From the NCBI RefSeq assembly GCF_028769735.1, contig NC_088173.1, positions 65,017,421 through 65,081,420 of the forward strand: a stretch of 64,000 nucleotides of DNA, written 5' to 3'. A program made the translations under genes and the position numbers. Source of the DNA: Zonotrichia leucophrys gambelii (taxonomy: Eukaryota > Chordata > Aves > Passeriformes > Passerellidae). Below, piece after piece: positions 24,913 through 38,300 of the stretch. The notes below the pieces were generated by a model. It worked only from the letters and a program-made list of their open reading frames with translations, searched no databases and had not been told where the DNA came from. Within the stretch, counting starts at the first letter, position 1, and every line of letters starts with the position of its first letter.

Positions 24913-26337
24913 TATCATTTCCAGTGGGGTAGATGTCTGCTCTATGCAAAGTTTTGTTGCAGTGATATCAATTCTGGGAAACATTAATTTTGTTTTCTAG
25001 TCAGCAGAGTTCCTGCTACAGAACAAGCAAATTTATAATCCAAAAATACCAACTGCAACTAGTTCCCCTTCTTAAAGTAAAACTGAGCTGGCAGCATTAT
25101 AACTGCATGCAAAACTGGGTGTACAAGGGTTTATCTATTTACACAATGTTAATGTGTAGATAAGGCCTTAACAGACATTTTAGTGTCCCTATCATCTCTG
25201 AAAATGAGACTTCAGGGGTACTTCAAGAAATTCACTTTAAAAAGTTAATAAGCACAAAAATGGAAAAAGAAGAAAAAAAATTGTTGCTACTGGAAGTTTC
25301 ACTTCCACAAGTAGATTTTTACAAGACAGACATGTCAATGCACCTTGGGCTGCCTATGTGACCTGTCAGAAAAAAAGTGTATTTGTGATGCCATCACCAT
25401 TAAACCTTCTCCATTAGCAGCCAGTATTTAGTTAGTAAGTACTAGCAAGTTCACATTTGCATTTTTGCTTTGCAATTAAAGTAATAAAATATTTTGAAAC
25501 TCTTCTCCTTCTGTGTCTAACTAAACCAGCACAATTAAAATTATAGTCACTGCTCAGGGAATTCATTCATGGATACCTGGACTGCTGAGGCCAGTAGATT
25601 TTGATCAGAAACCATGATGACACATATTAGCTGCAGAATGCAAAACCTGCCCTAGTTTTGAACTTTTTAACAAGATTATGTAGTTTAAGCTTAGAAGATA
25701 TTAGAAGATATTAGAAGAATAATACAATGTGTTATTCTTCCATTGTATCCTTAATTTAAAACCCTGTTGTTTTGGAAGTCCACTGTTATACCTCATTTCT
25801 AGTCCCAGATTGTTAATCTTGTAGTGGATTAAAATATGCATTTTTTTTAAACTTAATAAATTCTTATCTCCTAGTATTAACAGGAACTAGTCAAACTTTG
25901 TGGGTTTTGTTGGGTTGCTTCCAAGGCAAATTCACCAGATCTTTCTGCTGAAGATGGCTATGTAAATCAGGAATATCTCCAATGAAGCCCATTAAAAATG
26001 CATCCATGGAAAACTGGTGTGAAAAAAGATCCAAACTTATTGACTTCCTCTGGAATTTGTATGAATGAATAAAGAATAAAGAAACTGAAAATTTTATTTT
26101 TTGCCTTGGATTTTCTTCCAGAAACCTTAACTCCCTAGAAGCGTGGCTGAAATAATTTTCCACTGAATAATTAATCAGGATATTCAACTGCTTAATACTG
26201 AACTATTAAATGAAAATGAGAATAGGTAGAGAGGAAATTTGGAGTAAAATACTAGGAATATTTGCAACAAAAATTAATCTTTGCCAAACACTTGTGCCTG
26301 CATGTAAGACCATACTTTTAACTGGTAAAAATGGTGC
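24913..26337. other. AT-rich unique DNA
   Basis: No gene or named repeat. A short direct repeat of a TTAGAAGATA unit occurs near 25690-25715. Otherwise nothing. Confidence 0.5.
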
Positions 26338-26419
26338 GAGAAGAGAAGAGAAGAGAAGAGAAGAGAAGAGAAGAGAAGAGAAGAGAAGAGAAGAGAAGAG
26401 AAGAGAAGAGAAGAGAAGA
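26338..26419 (+). repeat. (AAGAG)n pentanucleotide microsatellite
   Basis: About 82 bp of uninterrupted AAGAG, roughly 16 copies. It is purine-only on the plus strand. It makes overlapping open frames of Lys/Arg/Glu (plus) and Leu/Phe/Ser (minus) that are not genes. Confidence 0.98.
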
Positions 26420-29400
26420 TGAAATAGCAAGGATTATCAGACAGAGGAAGAACTGTTAGACACTATCCATAATAACATGAAAAACCATATTTAAGAGAAA
26501 TTAAAGCAAAGCAAATGCAGGATGAATACTTGAAAGAAGACCCCGAACAGCCTTATGGCAGAGAAAGAGAAACTCTGTGACATTTTCTGTCCCGAGGTTC
26601 ATCTCCTGCATAATGTTCTGCTTCTCCTTGCTGAAATGGGTCGTGATTGGAGAATGGTTGGAAATTATGGTAGTCAGTGAATCAGACCTAGAGTCATGAA
26701 GGTATTTCTGTGTCTATGTATTGTGAAATCAGCGAAAGTTAAATTCTAGAAGTAACTTTAAATTCAGGGCCTTGGTTCCTGTCCAGGTTGGTTTAGCCCA
26801 GTGTGGGTCTGTTAGCTTCCAAATTGTGCCCATTTTGAACAATTGCTATTGTTGCATATTTTTTCCTTACTGTGTCAATATTTATTCTAGCTCATGGCCC
26901 TTTAAAACCATGCTCCAGTAGACACAGGCTTCTTTTAATGCCTCCTCTAGTCCTAACATGCTTTTCCTTCCAGTCTTTGAATGGGAACTGCAAGGATGGG
27001 CTCTCCAGGTATTATCTTTCTTGGAGAAAAATATGATCTAGTCTGTTTGCCATGTAAGTGCTGAGCAGAAATGTTTTATAGACCCTTTAATAATACAATT
27101 TTTTTGCAGGGCTATCTGTATTCTGTGGATTTTTCAGCTGTTCATTTGTTTGGTGTTAAATTATACTCTTTTTTTAAGGTTTGGGTTTTTTTTTTTAAAG
27201 TTTTTTTTCCAGTTGTTTCCTCTTTGGAAAAAGTATTAACAATACTTAAACTTGCAGTAGGTCCTATTTAAAAGCATTTGGAAGTAACTGCCTGTCAACT
27301 GTTCACTAAAAAAGGAAAAAGTGACTCTAGAAGAGGAATTTATTAAGGAAGTGAATAAATAATTTCTCCCTCTCATTGTCATGTCATTTTCTTTACCATT
27401 TGGCATCCACTGCACTTGGAAATTCCTCCAAGTCTTTGTGTTCCTGAGCTTTGAGATTTCAGAAAACTGTCCCGTGGCCCCCAGTCCCTGCCAAGATTGC
27501 TACTTTCATACTCCTTTTCCTGTGGATTACAAAACAGGATATTATTATAAAAACAAACAGAAATTGCTGCTCACTGCTGCTAATCTTGAAGAGAACCACA
27601 GTGGAATGAGGGCTCTGCAGTTCTTCCTTTTTTAGGTGGCTCAGGCCAGGGATGACTCCTGTTCTGCTGCTGCCAGGTAAAGATCAAACACTTTTCATTG
27701 CCAATTACCAAAGGTCACAGGAGATAACTCTGCAGTTTTCTGTCCTTCCTTTGAAATTTTCAGTCATTGAGAGATGAATTTAAGTTTTCTTAAAGTTTTT
27801 TTCAGTTTTTAAATTTCCCAGTGTATTTCGTGATAAAGATGGGATCACTTATACACCAAAGGCAGTTTATGACAGAAAGCTAAGTGAAGATATTTCTCTG
27901 CTCTGTGCATGTCTGCAGGCTGTTTCAGCTCTGGGCAGAAGGGCTGCTGTGTGTTGTTGCCTTGCTTTTTCCCTGTGGGTATTAAAAGACCTGCATTTGG
28001 CCCTTCTGCAGCTGTGAACCAGGAATATCCTCTCTGCTTGATTTAAAATAAGGAAAATATGGTGCCCAAAGCAGAATCATGTGCTGGTTGTGCAGCTCAG
28101 GAATGGGAGTCCAAGGTGGTATTTGGGGCAGAGACAGATCTCAGAACAAGTCACCTCTCTTTCTCTCCCCAATTTATTTACTCTCTTCCCCACAGTATCT
28201 GATCCCATTAGGAAAGGATATTTTCTCCACAGCTCTCTTGCAGGATTCAGAAGTGGGAACCATGGTTTTGACAGAGGGAAAGTGGGATTGATGCAGTTTT
28301 GGTGCAGATCTTGCAGGAAGAGTTGGGCTGAACTGGGAATAGGTTGGGACTTTTGCTTTATTAACTCTAACATGCAGCTCCAAATTAAACTCTTCCTTTG
28401 ACCATCCTGTCTTGGGCATGAGGATGATGTGCTAAACTATTAATAGAGTACAAAGACTTCCATAATGCTCCTTAGGCTTCCACCATTTGCCAAAGCAGAT
28501 TCTTCACCTTTGGTGAGGGCACATTCACCATGTGGCTGTGCCATGAAGTCAGCGAGGGTGCTGTTGAGGATAACATCAGGTCAGACTCCAAACAGCATCA
28601 TGGACATGTCTGAGGCCTCTTGACTACTGGCTGCTTCTTTCCAAACCTGAATTAGCCCCATTTTCCTTTTCCATCCAGTCATAAACAGCAGTTTATATAT
28701 CAGTTTATACTGGTTTCAGTTCCAAGATGAGCTCCATGGACCTGCTCCAGGCAGTCCCCCGGGGCCATGTGAGACATCCCGAGGTGTCCCCAGAGGGCAC
28801 AAGCCTCCTTCCAGCCCTGTTCCAGGCACGAGGAGCCCGAGGGATCTTGGATTGTGTTTGGGCTGAAAGCAGCAGAGCCTACACCTGCATTCCTGCATGG
28901 TGGCACTCCCTTCATTGAAAGGCTGGAAAGCAAACTGGGCTTGGAAAAAACAAACAAACGCAGAACCAGGAGCTCTGGGGTGTGTGTGCTTGGGAGAGTC
29001 ACTCAGGGTGTGGGTAATGAGCAAGTGGGTGCTTGAGGGCTTTGAGAATGGCATCAGCCCTCTGATAACACTGCCCTGGTTCCCAGGCTCAGGCAGGAGA
29101 TGCACTCTGGTGGATGTATAAATTGGCAGATGGATCATTCTATGGGTTTATTAATGTTCAGGACTGCTTTGCTCCCAAAATATGTGATATATGGTGGCTT
29201 GTGTGGTGGCTCTCAGTTTCCAGGCTTTACATGCTTTATTTATTAACCTCTGAGCTCCTTTGGACATCGGGCAAGAACAGTGATAGAAAATGAGGAAACT
29301 TTCCTGATGTTCTTTTGTCATCTCCAAAAGAGACAATGCCACCCTAATGAAAGTAAAACTCAAAGAAAGGTTTCCAACTAACGCAGAATGCCTTGGACAA

Positions 29401-32400
29401 ATCAATATCTCAATTTCTAACATTTTTGTCTTCCTGTGAACAAACAGGAGTTTTAGATTCTCTTCATCATTAGCAGGCATTGAAATGGCCACACTCTGAT
29501 AAAACCAAAAAATTATGGAAATTAAGGCTCAGAAAACAAATGAAAATCAAGAATTACTTGGCAACAAAACTTACCTGGGAAAGTAGGGAGCTCAAATGAG
29601 ACAAATAAATATAAGTAGTCTAGGACCAGGTCAGATTAAGGCTCCCATTAAATGTGTCATGTCACTAAAACCATATCTGAGAATTGAAGTTACAGGGAGA
29701 AAAAAAGCACTTTGTGTTGGTAGAATATCATATTTTACATTATTGACAAACACCTAGCAATTTGGCATGATACTTACATTTTACAATGCTTTAAGATCAC
29801 AGTAATGTTTTAGCCAAAAGTGCTTGAAACTGCTGCTAGAATTTTTCATCAGCTTAACATACCATAGACACTGTTAAAATGTCATTCTAAGCCCATTTTC
29901 TGACTTTTCCCTATAAAAGGATTAACTTGTCTTTAGAATGTTAAAAATGCTTAAATTACCTGATATTAGATAAGAAGGTTTAGCTCAGGCTCAGGAAAAG
30001 TTGGAGAAGTTTTTAGGACAATGTGTGTACATTGTCTTTTGCTCAGTGGGTGTAAGCTGGGCTGTGCACAGAAAGGATCTGCTGATGCAGGGCAGTTGGA
30101 GTGAGGCTCATCTGCACCTGCCAGGTACCTGACATTACAACCAGGTGAAAACTGACTGAATCCCAGAGCAGAGCGCCCTAGTACAGATGCAAGTCCCAGT
30201 ACCTGCTTTGGTTGCAGTCCAGGTGAAGGGGACATGTGACACTCATGCATGTGAATGACGTGACATTGCCATTTGCTCTCTGCGTCTCCATGATTGATTC
30301 TGCATGGCCCAAACTGATGGGTAGGACAATCTGCATTTCAGTTCTGGGAGCTCTGGGACCAGTGGTAAATCCCAAGGATCTGGGTGTGATACCCAGAGCA
30401 CGCTGCACACACGGTATCTTGTTCCTTTTTCCACCAAGGCATGTTGTTTCATGGCTCTCCCTCATGCTTGAATGCCATTGTCTTCCTAATTATAAATTGG
30501 ATTTGATTTTTTTCCTTTGAGACACAACTGAGGAAGTCCTTAATCACCCACTGCTTGTCTCCTGGCAGAAAGCTGCCCCTGGAAGCAGACTGGTGAACAA
30601 TGGCAGCCTGATGTTTTTGGATCGTTGGTTGGACCATCTTGTGGGATGAAGGGCACACCATGGCCACAGCTGGTCTCTGGTGGTTCCTCAGGTGTGCTGT
30701 GTTTCCCAGCTCTGCTCAGGCTGAACAGGGAGCCAAGGAAGCAAGCAGCCATGCAATTACTGCATCCAGTTTCAGACCTCCTTTTGCTATCACCCCAACA
30801 GGGCAGGGCCATCTGTGTCTGCATGCTGCAGGAAAGGCTCTGTACTGTCTGCAGCAGGCTTCTAGGAAGGACAAACTGAGAGAAACTCACCCTGCATTTG
30901 CCCAGATACATCCCAGGGAGGTGAGCTGCAGGCTTCTCACCATGAGTACAATGGCAGACACAGTTTGTTTGGCTCTCTTTGAATTCTGGCCTTTTTTTTC
31001 CTTCGTGGGATTAGCAGTCAACAGGATTGCAAATGTGGCATTTGTCTCACCCCTGCTGGGTTGCAGAGCATGCCCAGCACCCCTAAGTGTAAGGAGCATT
31101 TTTGTACCCTTGGTCTAACCAGCTGTCAGGGTGGCACAAATTATTTATGAGGCTCAGCCCTGCACGCTGACTCTGTGACAGAGGAGGAATGTCAGCTCTC
31201 CTGCTCCTTTCCCCTTGCTCATGTGAATCAGAGGAGCTCTGTGCCAGTGCTGAGACCAAAGATCACAAGGGACTAAGCATGAGGTCTGCACACTCTACAG
31301 CTCCCTCAAGAATCCAGGAGTAAATGGCTCTTACCAAGGAAATTCTTGCCGTCAAAGGCAAGAGCAGCCTCTTAGCTGAGGTCTGCAGTTTGCACATTGC
31401 ACACCAGCAGGGTTTAGGTGTGACCAGGTAATTACTCCTTAAACCCAAGGCCTTAGCTGTGCCCAGAAGCAATCAGTCCTGTGTGTTATTTACCACTTCC
31501 TCCTTGACTGCCCTTTCATTTCAAGCTTGCTTTGCAACAGCCTGATTGATTTATCCAGTTCATGCCATTCTCTTAACGTAGGCCCTGGATTAAAAATAAA
31601 CCCTGTAAATTGCTGCTACATATTTACTGACCATTGTGCAGCACAGCACCTCCTGCTTGCTCAGAAAAAATGCTTCCTCCTCCTCTCAGCGTTGTTAGCT
31701 GGAAAAGACAGATAACTTCCTGCACTGAAATATAAATGATAGAGCTGCTTATTAAGCTGGACCTCGGTTAGCAGCACCAACCTGGCAAGAATGAATCAGT
31801 AGGTGAAGGCAGCACTGCAAAACCCCTCAGGATTCTCCCACCCTGAAAGAGTCATTAAAAACACTACAGAGAAAGGAAGGGTCTGCCAAGTTTAAGATTA
31901 ACTGCAGTTATGACTGTGAAAATCGTACTGGGAACACTCCTACGGGCAGGCTTCACTCTGAAAAGAGGGCATTATCTCCCCTTGGCACCAACGTGCATGT
32001 CCGAGTGATAAAGCTCTGCAGGGCTCACGTCCACAGAGAGCACAGTGCCTTGCTGCAAAAGGGCAAATAACCCTCAAAAAGCAGAAAGGATCTCTCAGAA
32101 GTGAGCACCACTGAATCAAAATGAGCACCACTGAATCAAAAAAGTCAACTGTACCTATGGAAAGGACGTGACAAAGGATCCTCTCAAGGCAAGTGAAGGG
32201 AACAGGTTATAAGGAAGGGAACAAACTCTGAGAAATGAAAAAATAAGGGTTAAAGCGGCAGTTCCACCAGGGCTTGTTCTGTGAAAAACAGGATCTTGTG
32301 TGTGACTCATCTTGCCCGTCCTATGGCATTTCTCACACACCCATATAGATAACCAGGCTCTCAAAAGTGCTTGGAGACAATTTTCAAGTGCAAAACATGA

Positions 32401-32844
32401 GAAGATCTCAAAAGACCTCAATTTCTGACATTCTTTAGAGGCCAGATACCTCCTGCAAGTCTGGGGCAGGGCTGAAACTTTCCATCTTTCTGGTGAGGTT
32501 TGAGCTAGTGGTTGATGCCAGGAGGAGGGGTAGCAGGGGTGGCAGAAGGCCCAGCTCCAAGAGAGATAGCAATCAGTTGGAAGTACATTTTAAAAGATAG
32601 CATCGACCTTTTTCTTAGAAACATCTTGTTGGCTTATTTTTACTTGGGAGAATACAGAGCCAAGGAAACAAAGTCTTCTGGTTTGAGTTGTTTAAATAAT
32701 GAGGGCCCATGACTGAATGAAATAGCAGAACGGGGATGACGATAGCAAAACGCACCCGTGCAGCAGCTCCCAGCCAGGGAGGTGAGCTGAGGGCAGCAGC
32801 CACCCTCAACAGCCTGCTGGGCTCCTCTGGGAAAAGCCCTGCAG
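26420..32844. other. Long unique noncoding stretch
   Basis: About 6.4 kb with no named repeat and no convincing gene. Open frames reach 159 codons (30639-31118 plus) and 140 codons (28716-29138 minus) in locally GC-richer patches. A possible tiny exon-like segment (27636-27676) is described in the findings. A 21-bp unit (ATGAGCACCACTGAATCAAA type) is duplicated at about 32101-32141. Confidence 0.45.
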
Positions 32845-33129
32845 CCTTCTTCTCTCGCACCTTTCTTCTCTTGCCCCTTTCTTCTCTTGCCCCTTTCTTT
32901 CTTCTCTTGCCCCTTTCTTTCTCCTCTTGCCCCTTTCTTTCTTCTCTCGCACCTTTCTTCCCTTGCACCTTTCTTTCTCCTCTTGCACCTTTCTTCTTCT
33001 CTCCACCTTTCTTCCTTGCACCTTTTTCCTTCTCCTTCTCTCTCGCACCTTTCTTCCCTTGCACCTTTCTTCCCTTGCACCTTTCTTTCTCCTCTTGCAC
33101 CTTTCTTCTCTCGCACCTTTCTTCTCTTC
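32845..33129. repeat. Pyrimidine-rich 16/20-bp tandem repeat (purine-rich on minus)
   Basis: About 285 bp of imperfect tandem units of the form GC(A/C)CCTTTCTTCTCTT (16 bp) or with an added CTTT/CTCC (20 bp). Nearly all bases are C or T on the plus strand. On the minus strand there is almost no T, so no stop codon can form. This gives open frames in all three minus frames (245, 161 and 130 codons) and long ones on plus. Units of 16 and 20 bp are not multiples of three, which argues against coding. The mirror-like purine/pyrimidine bias suits triplex (H-DNA) formation. Confidence 0.95.
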
Positions 33130-35299
33130 AGATTTTCCCCGATAGACAGGTGTGACCCCACTCTGGGGGCAGGCAAAAGGAAGGAGCTCAGCACCCAAAA
33201 TTTCCCCTTCTTTAACTCAGAAAGAGCCCACTGAGTCAATTTGGTGCCTAAACCCAAGCTCTTTTTCTGGTGGCTCCACCTTAAAGTACCACCCAGCAGA
33301 GCCAGGAATGGGAGAGATTCAGCTCGTGTCAGACAATTTTCAGATAGTATAACATTAATCTTCTCTTTTATCAACACATGCCCACATTTCTGGTCTCAAA
33401 CACAGCTCAGCCTGGGAAAAGGGGCTGTGCACATGTCCCAGGGATTTTTGGCGGCTGTAGAAGCTCCTCAGAGACCAGAAGCACCATTTAGCCTAGAAAT
33501 AGTTTTGCTGGACTCTGAGCATTGCTGGACTAAATGTCCCTCAGCAAATTCGCACCATAACTTTCAAAGGACAACAAAGCATATCCTAAACTTGGAAGAG
33601 AGTTGTTTTATGCATTCTCAGAACAAGACAGTTAGACAAAACTCTAAGGAAGTTTTCCACAGCTAATGCAAAACATAAGTAAATGTATGCCTGCTAACAA
33701 AGAATGAAAAAGCCACGCAGGCAGGCACATTTTTTATACCAAGTAAAATTCTACAAACAATTTCTATCTGTATTGATACCTGATTTTTGTTTTTCTGTTA
33801 CAGGGAGTCACATATCAAAGCTAGGTAAATGAGAAATGGCAAGAGAATAACTGCTCTGTTAATGTGAAAGCAAAATGGTTAACTATGTTACTGGATATTT
33901 TTAAGAACACAGATTTCATTAAAGAAACATTCAAAGGCAAAATAAAGCATCAGTCATCAAATGTTTGTGGATAAATGTACCAGCTTATTGCACCAAGCAA
34001 TGAAATGGGGTTTTGGGGAGAAAAATTTGCAAGTGAGTAATGGCTTCTTTAACACTAATGTGGGTTAATTCTGAATTAAATCCTTGTCCTGCAAACAGAG
34101 GCTGTCATAGAGATCAGTATTACTTCATCTCCTTTTTTTTCCCTTCATTTAATGTCATTACAGAAAGCCCAGTACTCCAGAAACATTTGCTGCTACCCAG
34201 TATGTATGTATTAACAATAACCACTTTATGCTCCTTGGAAAGAATGGCCAGCCTGCCGAGAAAGTACATTGAAATATAAATTAGAGAAACTTCAAAATAA
34301 TCCATTGGAACTAACAAAAGAGCAGTACAGTTAAAACAGCTTAGAACTGAAGACTTGGTTTTGGAAATGGCTGAAATCTCTTCAGAGAGAAAATGTTTTA
34401 GATTTTAGTGATGATTTGGATATAAATATAAAAATTGCATTTTTTTCTGTGGACTGAAAATAAAGAAAAAAACCTCCTACATTTAAAAGTAGACTGCATT
34501 AATTGCATGACAATTGTACCTTGTTGGCCATGACAACCAAAGTATTTGAGTACAAAGAGAGCAGCTGAAGTTGTGATGGCTCAGTTTCCTCCACAGGTCT
34601 CATATTTTATGTATTTTATGTCTGGGTCTCATGATTTCATGTACTTTGTTGTAATTCCAGGGAAAAGGCAGCACTGGCTGGGCTGGGTGCTGAACAGACC
34701 CACATGGACAGTCACCTTACACTCCAGGCACTCAGAAAGCCAAAGTGGCTGAGATTTCACCCAAAATCTGTGGCACAGGGCCGCAGTGGAACTGCAAACC
34801 CTTGGTTCCCTCTCTGGGCTCCTGTGCCCAGTGTCACTGTGGTGGCTTTGGGACAGCACAAATAACAAATAGCACTGAGCACCATTTGCTAAACCATGCA
34901 GGGTTTGGGCCACTGAAAGGCCTGTCCCAAAGCAAACTGCTTTTTAACATTACTCAATGGCTTGTAATAAACAGCTGAGAGTGTATCCTGGCTGTTTTGC
35001 CTGTGAATTTCCTGGTTTTGTTGTAGGAAAAGTGCTGGTGATAGATAAATTTCTATGCATCTGACAGGGAGTATTTTTAATTTTTCCTCTGTCACTGGTT
35101 TAAAGATTTCTTGTCAACAAGTGACCTTGGTTTTTGGAGAGTATTAGAGAGTATTCTCTGAGCAATGCTGAAAGAGAAAGAATATGGACTCTAAAACAGG
35201 ATGAGAAACACTGCTGCATATACCCCTCACTGGTAGGAATCAGCAATTATTTGTGGCCAAAAGATCTGCAGGATTCAGTAAGGGAAAAATAAACATCCA
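33130..35299. other. Unique noncoding DNA, AT-rich
   Basis: Nothing recognised. An open frame of 141 codons (33241-33666 plus) has no recognisable domain. Confidence 0.45.
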
Positions 35300-35455
35300 G
35301 AGATCTTGGATTTGCAGGAGGAGCTGAAGGACCTCTTTAAGGACTCTTTAAAAGAGTCTGGAACAAGTTGCTTGGACTGATTGGACTGTGAAAAGGGAGC
35401 TTGGACAAGACAATTTCCAGAGGATCCTTCCAATCTCAGCTGTGCTGGTCTGCAC
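35300..35455 (+). mobile_element. CR1-like 3' fragment, sense, degenerate
   Basis: The right end has the CR1 3' motif order: TTGGACAAGACAATTTCCAG, then AGGATCCTTCCAATCTCAG, matching the CR1 pattern of TTGGACTAGATGACC followed by CAGAGGTCCCTTCCAACCTCA. Left of that the match fades, so the start is approximate. There is no terminal octamer array, so this is an old copy. Confidence 0.6.
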
Positions 35456-37758
35456 ATATCAATGCAACCAACCACCACTAACCTCAATTTCACAGTACCA
35501 CAGGGAACTAGAAATATTCAAAAAATCAGTCAGCCAGTCCATTTTCATCTTTTCACCTGAAAACTATAACTATTAGTTTTTTCTGTCCTATACCAGCCTT
35601 TTCTCTTCTCTTTACAATTTACTATTGAAAAAAATTGGGGGAAAATAAAGAGGAGAGAAAGAGGAAGCCATAAGAATATCAAGGTTTTCAGGTTTTCCTA
35701 AGAAACTTTGGTGATTCAAATCTTTCACAATTTTAATAACATATGTTTCAAATAAAACTTTGAGGGTTTCCTCCAATGAAAAAGTTGTTTAAATTATCAG
35801 AATCTTCTCTGGTAAGCAGAAGATATTTTGCTTTATTATCAGAGAGAACACTCCAGTTCCCTGACTCAAGGATTTCTTTGAATACTCAGTCCTAGAATCA
35901 TTGTTTGTAAAAGGTCTTCTAGTGAAGGGCTTCATGAGCAGAGCCCATGTGGGCTTCATCCCTAGGGAAGTGTTGATCATTTCCATCCACTCAAAGACCT
36001 CTTCCCCACTTTTTTCCCCCAGGTACAATGCTCACAACTGCACATTATGGATGATAACCCAGCACACCCTCAGCTCAACACTTTGGCCTTTCAGCAGAAC
36101 ACTCAAGAGAATTGTTCCCTGCTTGCTGTTGCAAATGCCAAAAGAATCCACCTTACTTTCTCCATGAGGAATTAGAAATTACCTCATGAGGGAGGTTATA
36201 ATCCACTGCCAAGTGAGAGAGTCAAGATTAACCAGAGTAACCTGATTGATCTCTGTGTGAGGTTTTTTAATGAAGCTCTGGTTGTTTTCCACTGCAACAA
36301 GGTGCAAAGCAAGGTAACTTGTGGGGTGCTCTGAGGGGAAAGTTAGAGTAAGGACCACTCTGCTCTGGACTGTGGCTCCCAAATTAGAGACACACTGGCA
36401 TGCTGAAGGAAGGACAATTGATCAGTCAAACAAACAGCAAGGACACACAGACACAATTTCCAGTCTTTGGCCTCAGCTGGAACTCGAGATCAAGAGCAAT
36501 GCACTCCTGCTTGTGTGAGTCAGTCACAGCCTGGTGCTGTTAGAAACACTGCCTATTTGGTCTGCCTGAAACGGATCATTTACTGCTCCCCAAAATCCTG
36601 TGACATCAGACAGAGTAGCCGTGGGGACCTGTGAGCATCAGGAGATGTGTTTGTGTTCTGGACACAAAAATTTTCCTCCTTCCCCAGAATTAGATATCTG
36701 CTCCCAGTTCTGGTTGTAAACTATTGTGTAGTGTGTCTGTGTTTTGATTATCATGAAAATTATGCCCTGGAGCTATCTGCACTGTGGTTCTCTGTGTGTC
36801 TCACTAAAGAGGTGAATGAAATCATCTCTGGCAGTCCAGTTTGTGCAGAGGCTGTCTAGGCAGTGCATAAACAGGATCCTTTTTATTTACGTCAGTTGCA
36901 TAAAACCAAAATTCTTTCCAAGGATTTGCATGTTCACAGGCCTAATCATGTTAGCACAGTGCACATTTGCAAATTTACTCTCTGTCAATTGCTGGAATCT
37001 GGAAATCTCTGTGATTGCTGTTGGAGGCATCGCCAGTGCCAGAGGCAGTGGGGAGCAGGCAGGCAGCAGCAGCCGAGGGTGTGAGCAGAGGATGCACCCA
37101 CCCACCCATGCCAGCAGTGGAAATGCCACTGCATAGCAAATGATCTATTGTTCTGCTTAAGTAAATAACACCAGCTTCCTGTCCCTCTGCAAGCCATACC
37201 TGTAAACAGAGGCTTCATTCACCCCAGCTCCTACTCCTTCATTATTGTGTGTCCGTGTTCAGACTTGCACAAAATGTGCAAATCAAGGAACAATAAAGAG
37301 GGACATATTTCCAGAAAGACTGAGTTTTCATTGAAGCATAGACTAGGACTCAAATTTTTCATGGATTCAGATGTCTCCTGTTTCAAAATAACAGGCAGAG
37401 TTTCCAAACAAAGCCATATTTACTGACGTCTACTGAAGCTTAACCACGCTTTCACTGCACACAAGCTGAGGTTCTGATCTGGTGTTTTCCTAAATGTCCT
37501 CCCAGACACATTCATTCCCCCCTGGATCGAGCAGAGCTTTTCTCCTGTGCCTACTGATTTACATGGAGGCAACTTCCTTGGCTGCTCACCTCACACAACC
37601 TGCCCAAGTAATTTAATATTTCAATGCTGACGACCCACCTCAAATTCCTTTCACACCGCAGGGAAGCCGAGCACATCCCCCCACAATTCACTGAGGAGCA
37701 GTCCCGGAGCTGCTCTCGTTATTGGGGCAAGGCAGGGAAGGAGGGAGAGCAGCAGTAT
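35456..37758. other. Unique noncoding DNA
   Basis: No gene or named repeat. A small GC-richer island lies at about 37020-37130, without a clear promoter or splice context. Confidence 0.45.
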
Positions 37759-38000
37759 GAGATCCCACATGTGCTGCTCACACCTGAGATCCCACATGTG
37801 CTGCTCACACCTGGGGATCCCAACACTGGGGCATGGTCCACACCTGACCCCGGCACAGTCTGCAGCCAGGAAGATGACAGCTCACACCTGAGATCCCACA
37901 CTGTACTGCTCACACCTGAGATCCCACATGTGCTGCTCACACCTGAGATCCCACACTGTGCTGGTCACACCTGAGCCCGGCCAGGTCTGCAGCCAGGAGC
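37759..38000 (+). repeat. 27-bp minisatellite with higher-order structure
   Basis: The unit GAGATCCCACATGTGCTGCT plus CACACCT (27 bp, sometimes 28) starts at 37759, 37786, 37890, 37918 and 37945. Degenerate copies and a CCGG(C)-AGTCTGCAGCCAGGA block lie between them, and that block recurs at about 37975-38000. Because 27 bp is nine codons, one frame reads as a nonapeptide repeat (EIPHVLLTP), but 28-bp units break the frame. I treat it as noncoding. Confidence 0.93.
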
Positions 38001-38300
38001 CACCCCAGAGCCAGCTCTGCAGCAAACATGCACCTCCACATGCACTGCTGTGGGAAAGGTTCAGCTCCTTGGGATTTCAGTCTTTAAGTGCCAAATAAAA
38101 ACTAATATGAACCAATAAATTAAAAAAAAACCCCAGTGTTTCCATAAGCCCCTTTGCTGTAGGTTTTTACATTCACTCTCCTTTCTATGCTTTTGTATGG
38201 ATTTTAGGTTGCACTGGGGACAATGTCTGAAATACATTTGGTCTTTTAAGGAGAGATCGTACTGGATAAGAGAGGGACAGACAACCCAGTTTTATGTAAG
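38001..38300. other. Unique noncoding DNA
   Basis: Nothing recognised except a short A-rich run near 38121. Confidence 0.5.

Noticed and set aside
32640..33377. 245-codon minus-strand open frame rich in Lys, Arg, Glu and Gly
   Set aside because: It lies on a purine-only tandem repeat in which stop codons cannot form. All three minus frames are open, and unit lengths (16 and 20 bp) are not multiples of three.
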